From Amycolatopsis pithecellobii (GTDB lineage: Bacteria; Actinomycetota; Actinomycetes; Mycobacteriales; Pseudonocardiaceae), in the NCBI RefSeq assembly GCF_009707865.1, contig NZ_WMBA01000030.1:22529-86528 (forward strand): a stretch of 64,000 nucleotides of DNA, given 5' to 3'. Position 1 is the first letter of the stretch. Every line of letters starts with the position of its first letter. Shown here piece after piece: positions 57,322 to 64,000 of the stretch. The notes below the pieces were generated by a model. It was not told the DNA's origin and ran no database searches. It saw only the letters and a program-made list of their open reading frames with translations. The position numbers and the translations under genes were made by a program.

Positions 57322-60291
57322 ATGCAGACCTGGGCAAAGCGCGGAATTCAGACCGCGCTGGTCACGGGTGGCCTGCTGATGCTGGGTACCGGCATCGCGT
57401 CTGCCGACGAGAACGTCAACCCGGACACTCCGGCCGGGCCGTTGGACCTGACCGTGAGCGTTCCGGTCGACATCTCGAAGAACGCGGTCGGGACTCTCGG
57501 CAAGCAGGTCAACCTGCCGGAAGTGCACAAGGAGATCAGCACCAAGCCGGTCACCGACAAGCTGAACCAGGCGCTCGCCCCGGTCGCCAGGACCGAGGCG
57601 TTCAAATCGGCCGCTCCCGCCGTCGGTGCCGCCAACCAGGTCACCTCGAAGGCCACCGCCGCGACCGCGCAGCTCGGCCAGTCGCTGGGCAAGGCCGGTG
57701 CCAAGCGCGCCGACGCGCCGTCGGTCGAGTCGACCGGTGACCCGTTCATGGGCAACAAGATCGTCGGCAACCTCGCGGTGCCGATCCAGATCACCGGCAA
57801 CGCGCTGGGTGTGCTGGGCAACGCGTCCGTCGACTCCGACGAGACCCAGACCTACGAGCACAACTCCGATGTGAACACCAGCGGTGCGGGCGGCGGCCTC
57901 GCCGGCAACGTGGTGAACCTCGACTGGGCACTGCCGGTGCAGATCTCGGGCAACGCGCTCGGCCTCGGCGGCAGCGGCAAGACGTCGGGCAGCGCGAAGC
58001 AGTCCGCGACGACCAGCGGTGACACCACGACCGACGGCACCAACGGCGGGCTGGCGGGCAACGTCATCGCCCCGCAGGGTGCGACTCCGGTGCAGGTCTC
58101 GGGCAACGCGCTGGGCTGGTTCCTCGGCCACGCCGAAACCGACTTCAGCGGCGACAGCCAAGCCTGCTCGGGTGGTTCGATCGAGACCCACGGGTCGAAG
58201 GGTGCGGGCACCGGGAACGTCGCCGGTGTGCCGCTCGCCGTGCCGCTCAAGGCCTCCAACAACGCCGTCTCGTGGGGCGGTGACGCGGACTCGGCCGGCA
58301 GCGCCAACGCCGACGCCTATGCGGGCGGCGTCAAGCCGGGCCTGAACGACATCCCCAGCTACATCCAGACGGACGGGGACGAGTCGTTCCTCGCCGGCAA
58401 CATCGTGCAGCCGCAGGGTGCCGTGCCCGGCACGGTCGTCGGCAACGCCGCGGCCTGGGTCGGCAACTCGGTCGCGGGTTCCGGCGCCGACCGTCAGGCC
58501 ACCAACCTGGGCAGCGTCGCGCAGGCCGGCGGCTTCTCCTCGACCAGCGGTGAAAACGCGGCCGGGTCGGGCAACATCGCCGACGCGCCCGCCGCCCTGC
58601 CCGTCGAGGTCTTCTGCGTCGGCGGCACCTGGATCGGCAACGCGCACGCGGGCGGCTGCGACAACACCGTCGACGCGACCGCCGGCAGCGGCACCTACAC
58701 CAGCGGCAACGGCAGCTTCATCGGCGGCAACAGCGCCGACGTGCAGCCGGCCGGCACCGCCGAGGTGTTCGGCGTCGGCGGGTCGTGGATCGGCAACGCG
58801 TCCGGTTCGGCGACCGAGACCAAGACCGTCAAGGCCGGTGGCTACAACGGCAGCCAGGGCAACGACTCGAGCGGTTCCGGCAACGTGGCGCAGGTCCCGG
58901 TGGCCGTGCCTGCCGAGATCTTCGGCGTCGGCGGCTCCTGGATCGGTCAGGGCAGCGGCACCGCGTCCGAGACCAAGGACGTCACCGCGGGCGGTGGCGG
59001 CAACACGCAGGACGACCACGGTGCGGGCAGCGCGAACCTGATCGCGGCACCCGTTTCCGCTCCCCTGCAGGCGTTCGGCATCGGTGGCGCGTGGATCGGC
59101 CAGGGCCACGGCAAGGCGTCCTCCGACACCACCTCGACCGCCGGCGGTCACCTCAACGCCAACGGTAAGGAAGGCTTCGCCGCGGGCAACATCGGCGAGG
59201 TTCCGGTGTCCCTGCCCGCCGCGCTGCACGGCATCGGTGGCGCCTGGATCGGCAACGGGTTCGGCGAAAGCGAAAACATGACCGACTCGACGGCCGGTGG
59301 CGACGCCACCGCGACCGGCGAGGGCGGCTCGGTGGCCGGCAACATCGTCCAGGTGCCCGCGGGTGCGGCGGCCGGTGTGTTCGGCCTCGGCGCGGTGTGG
59401 GGCGGTGTGACGGGTGGCGACGCGACGAACGACGTCGTGTCCACCGCCGGTGGCAGCTCCGAGACCAATGGCGACGGCGGCTCGATCGCCGGGAACGTCA
59501 TCAGCGGCCAGCTGCTGCCGATCGCCCAGGTCTTCGGTGATGCGGCCAGCCTGACCGGCGTCACCCACGGCAGTGCGGTCAACAGCACCGACGTCACCTC
59601 CGGCGGGGACATCACCACGTCCGGCGTCGGCGGCGCGCTCTCCGGCGACATCTTCGACCTGCCGGTCGCGGCGGTCGCCCAGGTGTTCGGCGTGGCGGCT
59701 TCGCTGGGCGGCGTCGCCCACGCGGTCGCGGACAACACCACGACCGGCACCGTCGGTGGTACCGACACCACCAGCCCCACTTCGGTGAAGGCACTGTCCG
59801 GGGTGAACAAGCAGCTCCCGATCGGTGTCGTGGCGCAGGTCTTCGACATCCCGCTGGGCCTGCTCGCCGTGGTGAGCTCGGAGACCAGCAACGTCACCGA
59901 CATCTCGGTGGCCGGACACGAGCCGCAGATCAACCTGCCGATCACCACGACGGAGCTGTCCGCGACGAGCCTGCCGAAGATGCCGGCGCTGCCGCTGTCC
60001 TCGGCGCGTGACGACCTGCCCACCGCCGGCGGCCTGCCCTCACTGCCGTCGGTCCCGGGTGTGGACGGTCTGAGCGGCGCGCTGCCTGGGCTGTCGGCCC
60101 TGCCGGCGCTTCCGGGCACGGTGCCTGGCGCCAACCTGCAGTCGCCGGCCATCGGCGAGCTGCTCCCGCAGGCCCAGCTGCCGCAGGGCCAGCTGCCCGC
60201 ACTGCCGGGTCTGAACGCGGTCAACCCGACCACGGTGCTGTCCCAGGTCACCGACGCGGTCAGTGGCAAGGGAATGCACATCCAGGCGTGA
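57322..60291 (+). CDS. Large exported chaplin-like repeat protein
   Basis: The 989-residue protein has a signal peptide (1-28, LGTGIASADE), a helical region (about 40-130), about 14 tandem repeats of roughly 51 residues (144-870), and a Leu/Pro-rich C-terminus (870-989, e.g. LPALPGLNAVNP). Repeats 1-5 follow GN-x4-x(1,2)-P-x3-P-x4-GNA, reminiscent of the hydrophobic core of chaplins (DUF320); repeat 6 has two cysteines (FCVGGTWIGNAHAGGC). Spacers are Gly/Ser/Thr/Asp-rich. No sortase signal is present. It probably forms a surface layer or amyloid-like film. AAGGAAAAGGAG precedes the ATG. Confidence 0.8.
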   Translation: MQTWAKRGIQTALVTGGLLMLGTGIASADENVNPDTPAGPLDLTVSVPVDISKNAVGTLGKQVNLPEVHKEISTKPVTDKLNQALAPVARTEAFKSAAPAVGAANQVTSKATAATAQLGQSLGKAGAKRADAPSVESTGDPFMGNKIVGNLAVPIQITGNALGVLGNASVDSDETQTYEHNSDVNTSGAGGGLAGNVVNLDWALPVQISGNALGLGGSGKTSGSAKQSATTSGDTTTDGTNGGLAGNVIAPQGATPVQVSGNALGWFLGHAETDFSGDSQACSGGSIETHGSKGAGTGNVAGVPLAVPLKASNNAVSWGGDADSAGSANADAYAGGVKPGLNDIPSYIQTDGDESFLAGNIVQPQGAVPGTVVGNAAAWVGNSVAGSGADRQATNLGSVAQAGGFSSTSGENAAGSGNIADAPAALPVEVFCVGGTWIGNAHAGGCDNTVDATAGSGTYTSGNGSFIGGNSADVQPAGTAEVFGVGGSWIGNASGSATETKTVKAGGYNGSQGNDSSGSGNVAQVPVAVPAEIFGVGGSWIGQGSGTASETKDVTAGGGGNTQDDHGAGSANLIAAPVSAPLQAFGIGGAWIGQGHGKASSDTTSTAGGHLNANGKEGFAAGNIGEVPVSLPAALHGIGGAWIGNGFGESENMTDSTAGGDATATGEGGSVAGNIVQVPAGAAAGVFGLGAVWGGVTGGDATNDVVSTAGGSSETNGDGGSIAGNVISGQLLPIAQVFGDAASLTGVTHGSAVNSTDVTSGGDITTSGVGGALSGDIFDLPVAAVAQVFGVAASLGGVAHAVADNTTTGTVGGTDTTSPTSVKALSGVNKQLPIGVVAQVFDIPLGLLAVVSSETSNVTDISVAGHEPQINLPITTTELSATSLPKMPALPLSSARDDLPTAGGLPSLPSVPGVDGLSGALPGLSALPALPGTVPGANLQSPAIGELLPQAQLPQGQLPALPGLNAVNPTTVLSQVTDAVSGKGMHIQA
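57751..59930 (+). repeat. About 14 tandem ~51-codon repeats
   Basis: Each unit has a hydrophobic core (e.g. GNVVNLDWALPVQISGNALG; GNIGEVPVSLPAALHGIGGA) followed by a polar Gly/Thr/Ser/Asp spacer ending in GG-x-(A/S). Repeats 1-5 keep SGNAL/VGNAA; repeats 6-11 change to FGVGGSWIG; repeats 12-14 change to VFG-x-AASL. This gradient implies stepwise duplication. The last unit is degenerate. Confidence 0.8.
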
Positions 60292-60313
60292 TTTTCGCAG
60301 CCTGAGATGAAGG

Positions 60314-60345
60314 CGGGCCCGGGAGCAATGGCGCTCCCGGGCCCG
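60314..60345 (+). terminator. Hairpin terminator after repeat protein
   Basis: CGGGCCCGGGAGC and GCTCCCGGGCCCG form a 13-bp perfect stem with a 6-base loop, 22 bp past the stop. Only a short TT follows, so it may act as a hairpin-only terminator. Confidence 0.75.
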
Positions 60346-60406
60346 TTCCGTGTGCGGAACCGGTCAAGTGTGGCAGCGGCCGGGGTCGCGGCGCCTATCC
60401 TGAGTC

Positions 60407-60796
60407 ATGTTCGGCCTGGTCGGGAACATCCTCAGCTACGTGGCGCTGTGTGTCGTGCCGCCGCTGGTGTTCTGGCTGGTGTCCAAGGTTCCACGCTGGG
60501 CCGACCGGATCGCCGAGCGCCACCGCGCCCGCCGGGTTTCGCCGGACGGCCCGCCGATCGGACGGCTCGCCGCTGATCTGCGCCGGTTGCACCGGGATTT
60601 GGAACAGCTGCCGCCCAGCGCACCGGTCGTGCGCCGCCGCGCGACGAACCAGGCCTACGACGCGTTGCTCGCGCAGGCCTGTCACGCGGTGGGCGAGGCG
60701 CATTGGCTCGACGGACTGCCCGATGGTCTGGACCGCGAGATCGAACGCCTCCGCATCGAGGAAAGCCTGCGCCGCCGCGGACTCGTGGTGCCGTGA
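60407..60796 (+). CDS. Small membrane protein of unknown function
   Basis: The 129-residue protein has one or two N-terminal membrane segments (about 3-26, LSYVALCVVPPLVFWLV) and a basic cytosolic part (RIAERHRARRV) followed by a helical region with LAADLRRLHRDLEQLPP. No family is recognised. TATCCT lies 5 bases before the ATG, suggesting a leaderless message. The stop is 1 bp from the convergent dnaB stop. Confidence 0.7.
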   Translation: MFGLVGNILSYVALCVVPPLVFWLVSKVPRWADRIAERHRARRVSPDGPPIGRLAADLRRLHRDLEQLPPSAPVVRRRATNQAYDALLAQACHAVGEAHWLDGLPDGLDREIERLRIEESLRRRGLVVP

Positions 60797-60797
60797 C

Positions 60798-62201
60798 TCA
60801 GCTCTGCGCGAGATCGGCGAACCGGCTGTAGTGCAGTTGGTGCGCGACGACGATCGTGCTCGTCGGGCCCGCACGGTGCTTCGCCAGTATCAGGTCCGCC
60901 TCGCCCGCCCGCGGATCGTCACGCTCCCAGGCGTCGGGCCGGTTGATCAGCAGCACCATGTCGGCGTCCTGTTCCAGGGAACCGGACTCACGCAGGTCCG
61001 ACAGCATCGGGCGCTTGTCCGTGCGCTGCTCGGGCCCACGGTTGAGCTGGCTGATCGCGACCACCGGCACCTCGAGCTCCTTGGCCAGCAGTTTCAGCTG
61101 CCGGGAGAACTCCGAGACCTCCTGCTGGCGGGACTCGACGCGCTTGCCCGACGTCATCAGCTGCATGTAGTCGACGACTACGAGCTTGAGATCGTTGCGC
61201 TGCTTGAGCCGCCGGGCCTTCGCACGGATCTCCATCATGGTCATGTTCGGCGAGTCGTCGATGAACAGCGGCGCCTCGCTGATCTCGCTCATCCGGCGGG
61301 CCAGCCGCGTCCAGTCGTCGTCGGACATGCGGCCACCACGCATATCGGCGAGCCGGATCCTGGCCTCCGCCGAGAGCATGCGCATGACGATCTCGATCCG
61401 GCTCATTTCCAGCGAGAAGATGACGCTCGACATGCCGTGCTTGATGGAGCACGAGCGGGCGAAGTCCAGCCCCAGCGTGGACTTGCCGACACCGGGCCGG
61501 GCCGCGACGATGATCATCTGACCGGGGTGCAGGCCATTGGTCACCTCGTCGAGATCCATGAATCCCGTGGGCACACCCTGCGCCGTACCCCCGCGGGACG
61601 CGATCGCGTCGATCTCGTCCATGGTCGGCTGGAGCAGCTCCTCCAGCGCGACATAGTCCTCACTGGTCCGCCGCTCGGTGACCTCGTAGATGGCGGCCTG
61701 CGCGCGGTCGACTACTTCGTTGATCTCACCACCGTCGTTCGCCGCACCGTAGCCGTATTGCACGATCCGGGTGCCGGCCTCGACCAGCCGCCGCAGGATC
61801 GCCTTCTCGGCGACGATCTCGGCGTAGTACCCGGCGTTGGCCGCCGTCGGCACCGTCGCGATCAGGGTGTGCAGGTACGGGGCGCCGCCGACGCGGGCCA
61901 ATTCGCCGCGCCGCTCCAGCTCGGCGGAGACGGTGATCGGGTCAGCCGGCTCGCCACGGCTGTACAGGTCGAGGATGCAGTCGTACACCGCCTGGTGCTT
62001 CGGCAGGTAGAAATCGCCGGGGCGCAGCGCTTCGACGACGTCGGCGATCGCGTCCTTGGACAGCAGCATGCCGCCGAGCACCGACTGCTCGGCCGCCACG
62101 TCCTGGGGCGGCTGCCGGTCGTACTCACCGGGCCGCGGCCCCGGATCCTCCGGTCCGGGATCGGACGCGTAAGCGGGACCGCGGTCGTCCGTCAGCGCCA
62201 C
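60798..62201 (-). CDS. dnaB: Replicative DNA helicase DnaB
   Basis: The 467-residue hexameric helicase has the N-terminal domain (about 30-140, PPQDVAAEQSVLGGMLLS) and the RecA-like C-terminal domain. The latter has Walker A ARPGVGKST, Walker B LVVVDYMQLM and the arginine finger region AKHRAGPTS. No intein is present, unlike M. tuberculosis DnaB. The GTG at 62201 has GAGGAGG about 10 bases upstream. It is next to none of the usual rpsF-ssb-rpsR-rplI genes within this window. Confidence 0.95.
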   Translation of the reverse strand: MALTDDRGPAYASDPGPEDPGPRPGEYDRQPPQDVAAEQSVLGGMLLSKDAIADVVEALRPGDFYLPKHQAVYDCILDLYSRGEPADPITVSAELERRGELARVGGAPYLHTLIATVPTAANAGYYAEIVAEKAILRRLVEAGTRIVQYGYGAANDGGEINEVVDRAQAAIYEVTERRTSEDYVALEELLQPTMDEIDAIASRGGTAQGVPTGFMDLDEVTNGLHPGQMIIVAARPGVGKSTLGLDFARSCSIKHGMSSVIFSLEMSRIEIVMRMLSAEARIRLADMRGGRMSDDDWTRLARRMSEISEAPLFIDDSPNMTMMEIRAKARRLKQRNDLKLVVVDYMQLMTSGKRVESRQQEVSEFSRQLKLLAKELEVPVVAISQLNRGPEQRTDKRPMLSDLRESGSLEQDADMVLLINRPDAWERDDPRAGEADLILAKHRAGPTSTIVVAHQLHYSRFADLAQS

Positions 62202-62654
62202 CGCGCGGACACCTCCTCGTAAGCGAACACCAGTTCGATTATGCCGGATCTTCCAGCCGGAGCCCACCCTTTTGGCAGGCATGTCGCGCACGGCGCGCAA
62301 CCAGCTCGCGGGCACGCTAGAGCCCCCGGAAGGACCAACGCAAACCCGCCTGTTGATCGACTGGGGACACCCTGTGGACAACTTGTGGAAGGGTGGCCCA
62401 AACCAATCACAGGTATGCCCGAGCCTGTGTACAACCTGGGGACAGAAACTCGTTCCCGCACAAGATGCGCAGGTCAGACCCTGTGGGCAAGCTGTGGAAA
62501 ACATTGCGGACAACCCGTCGGCGTGTCGCGGAAGTACGCGCGCTCGGCGTGTCGTACCGGTGTGCACGCGGCCCGGAAAGGTTCGACCTGTGGATGAATG
62601 CTACGGACGGTAGGCGCTCAACCGATTGGGCCGGACGGGCGCGGTGGACCGCGG
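62202..62654. promoter_or_regulatory. dnaB upstream region with DnaA-box-like sites
   Basis: The 453-bp gap holds TGTGGACAA (62373-62381, a perfect box) and weaker sites TGTGTACAA (62426-62434), TGTGGGCAA (62482-62490), TGTGGAAAA (62493-62501) and TGTGGATGA (62589-62597), all in the same orientation. No gene is convincing here. The dnaB promoter should lie in the dnaB-proximal part. Confidence 0.6.
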
Positions 62655-63437
62655 TCAGCCGAGCGCGCTGTGTGCGTTCCGTAACCGCTCGCTCAGGACC
62701 TGCGGCGATGCCGGCGTGAAGACGACAAGCGCGTCGTCACGTCCTGGTCGCTCCTCCATCAACCAGCGGCCTTCGACCGTATCCACGAAGTTCAGCGGCC
62801 GTTCACAGCGGCGCCTCGCACCGCTCCGGGTGCGGGCCGCGACGTAGAGCGTGCCGGCACCCGTACGGGGCGCCTCCATGATCCGCTTCATTTCCTTGGC
62901 CGGTGCCGGCGTGGTGTCGCGGCCGGACCGCATGACGGTGTACTCACCGTCGGCGCGCGCGTCCCGGCCCGCCAGGAACTCGGCCTTGGTGGTGATCAAC
63001 GGCTGACCGGTCGCGGGGCGGGCGACGGGGATCTGGTTGACGAAGCCCGACAGCATCTCCTCGGGACGCTCGGGCGCGAGGAGCACCGCGTCTTCGCCAA
63101 TGATGCGAACCAGCACGAACGCGCCACCAGCGCCGCTGCCGGCGAGCACGGCGAAATTCCTTGGTGCGCTGGGGAATTCGCCCTCGAACCAGCCGTAGTA
63201 CTCGACCTGCGGACGCGAGATCGACTCGACCGCGTCGAGCAGGCCGCGGTCCATGCCGCGAGGACCCAGCAGGCCGTGCTGGGTGAGCAGCGCGTTGACC
63301 TCCTGGTCGATGGTCCGCTGGGCGCCTTCGTCGTACCAGGTGGGGACGCTCGACAGGGTCGGATGCGGCTCGCCGCCGCGGCGCCGGATCAGGTTGAGCA
63401 GGATCGGGGTGGCGAGCTTGATGGGAGCGTTCAGCAC
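62655..63437 (-). CDS. EspG family ESX secretion-associated protein
   Basis: The 260-residue protein matches the EspG family by length and pattern: VEYYGWFEGEFPSAPRNFAV, AFVLVRIIGEDAVLLAPERP, and a C-terminal Phe/Pro-rich helix region. EspG is a cytosolic chaperone that binds PE/PPE-type substrates of type VII secretion. The GTG start is 1 bp after the stop of the Gly-rich PPE-like gene, a chaperone-substrate arrangement. It is the last gene before the dnaB upstream region. Confidence 0.82.
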   Translation of the reverse strand: MLNAPIKLATPILLNLIRRRGGEPHPTLSSVPTWYDEGAQRTIDQEVNALLTQHGLLGPRGMDRGLLDAVESISRPQVEYYGWFEGEFPSAPRNFAVLAGSGAGGAFVLVRIIGEDAVLLAPERPEEMLSGFVNQIPVARPATGQPLITTKAEFLAGRDARADGEYTVMRSGRDTTPAPAKEMKRIMEAPRTGAGTLYVAARTRSGARRRCERPLNFVDTVEGRWLMEERPGRDDALVVFTPASPQVLSERLRNAHSALG

Positions 63438-63438
63438 T

Positions 63439-64000
63439 TCACTCGCCGATCACGGGTGGTGCGGTCAGCTCGTCGGTGCCGAACAGTTCGTTGGGGTCCT
63501 CGCTGACGAGGTACTTGGTCTGGTGCTCCTCGTCCTCGCTGCCCTTGCCGCGGCTACCGTGTCCGCCCATCCCACCCATGCCGGAGGTTCCGGCGCGGCC
63601 ACCCGCACCGACCCCGCCGCGGCCGGCGCCCGCACCCGCGGCACCACCGGCACCGCTGGCGGCACCCGAACCGGTGCTCGAACCGGCTCCCAGCGACCCC
63701 GCGCCACCCGGCCCGAAGCCGGCCGCACCGAACGACCCGCTGCCGTAACCGCCGGTCCCTGAGCCAGACCCGGCCCCACCACCGAAGTTGCCGTAACCGG
63801 CTCCGGTCGGCCCGAAGCCACCGCCGAAGTCGGTGTCGGAGGTGCTGGGCGTGAAGCCGGCGGCCGTGGTGCCGTCGTTCCAGCTCGGCGGCCGATAGCC
63901 GACGTTGGGGGGGTTGGGCTGGTACTTGTCGTGACCGTTGCTGTCGTCCAAGCGGCCGGGGTCGGTCAGCTTGGGGTCGTATCGCGACGGGTCTCCAGGG
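63439..64000 (-). CDS. Gly-rich PPE-like ESX substrate, C-terminal part
   Basis: The reading frame is open to the right edge, so the N-terminus lies outside. The visible 186 residues begin PGDPSRYDPKLTDPGRLDD, then a long Gly/Ser/Ala-rich low-complexity stretch, then GSEDEEHQTKYLVSEDPNEL and the final APPVIGE. This acidic tail with a Y-L-V core is found at the ends of actinomycete PPE/ESX-associated proteins. An in-frame TTG at 63951 would give a false shorter product. Coupling with the EspG gene supports a secreted substrate. Confidence 0.65.
   Translation of the reverse strand, partial: PGDPSRYDPKLTDPGRLDDSNGHDKYQPNPPNVGYRPPSWNDGTTAAGFTPSTSDTDFGGGFGPTGAGYGNFGGGAGSGSGTGGYGSGSFGAAGFGPGGAGSLGAGSSTGSGAASGAGGAAGAGAGRGGVGAGGRAGTSGMGGMGGHGSRGKGSEDEEHQTKYLVSEDPNELFGTDELTAPPVIGE

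Noticed and set aside
57232..59919. 895-residue open frame on the minus strand opposite the repeat protein
   Set aside because: It is a mirror of the GC-rich repeat gene, has no ribosome site and a composition dominated by Arg/His/Asp/Val typical of antisense frames; the plus-strand protein has a signal peptide and clear repeats.

Overview
This is a high-GC actinomycete chromosome window spanning the replication origin. Gene content and order match the family Pseudonocardiaceae (Amycolatopsis-like). Three blocks keep the gene order known from Mycobacterium tuberculosis: DLW-39/tRNA-Ile/gyrA-gyrB-dciA-recF-gnd-dnaN-dnaA; rpmH-rnpA-yidD-yidC-jag-rsmG-parA-parB; and the Rv3907c-Rv3915-like set (pcnA, NUDIX, DUF6049, MurJ, sigM, anti-sigma, trxB, trxA, CwlM). 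The genus is an inference, because no rRNA gene is present.

Replication core (1-15.2 kb): nearly all genes lie on the minus strand, pointing away from oriC (about 12.9-13.6 kb) between dnaN and dnaA. Downstream of tRNA-Ile three genes that are not part of the conserved order (MerR-PP2C fusion, YceI-type protein, MDR oxidoreductase) sit before the small DLW-39 gene at the window edge. oriC has about nine DnaA boxes, an AT-rich stretch and a perfect 15-bp inverted repeat.

Right arm, plus strand (15.7-21.1 kb): ribosomal protein L34, RNase P protein, membrane insertion factors YidD/YidC, Jag/KhpB, then RsmG, ParA and ParB. Two perfect parS sites and one near-perfect site lie around rsmG-parA.

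Cell envelope and redox block (21.2-37.4 kb): D-Ala ligase-like protein, aminotransferase, GNAT, an unidentified membrane protein, a CwlM-like amidase, thioredoxin and its reductase, SigM with its anti-sigma factor, a pseudokinase, MurJ, DUF6049, NUDIX and CCA-adding enzyme. In M. tuberculosis the MurJ and pseudokinase parts form one protein; here they are separate adjacent genes.

Accessory and housekeeping block (37.4-54.8 kb): orphan sensor kinase, a heptad-repeat coiled-coil protein, two tandem paralogues with a TNT-like C-terminus, an MFS transporter, YqgE, a SdpI-like membrane protein, LeuRS, TetR, a PfkB kinase with PTS enzyme I, DUF1707, a MacS-type two-component system and an AI-2E-type transporter.

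Surface-protein block (55.2-60.3 kb): two small secreted paralogues, a 313-residue exported protein and a 989-residue exported protein made of about 14 chaplin-like repeats of roughly 51 residues. This is the most distinctive region of the window.

Right end (60.4-64 kb): dnaB (no intein) with DnaA-box-like sites in its upstream region, then an EspG-family gene and the C-terminal part of a Gly-rich PPE-like protein, indicating an ESX-type (type VII) secretion setting that continues past the edge. DnaA boxes therefore recur at oriC, the dnaA promoter, inside dciA, at 24.3 kb and upstream of dnaB.
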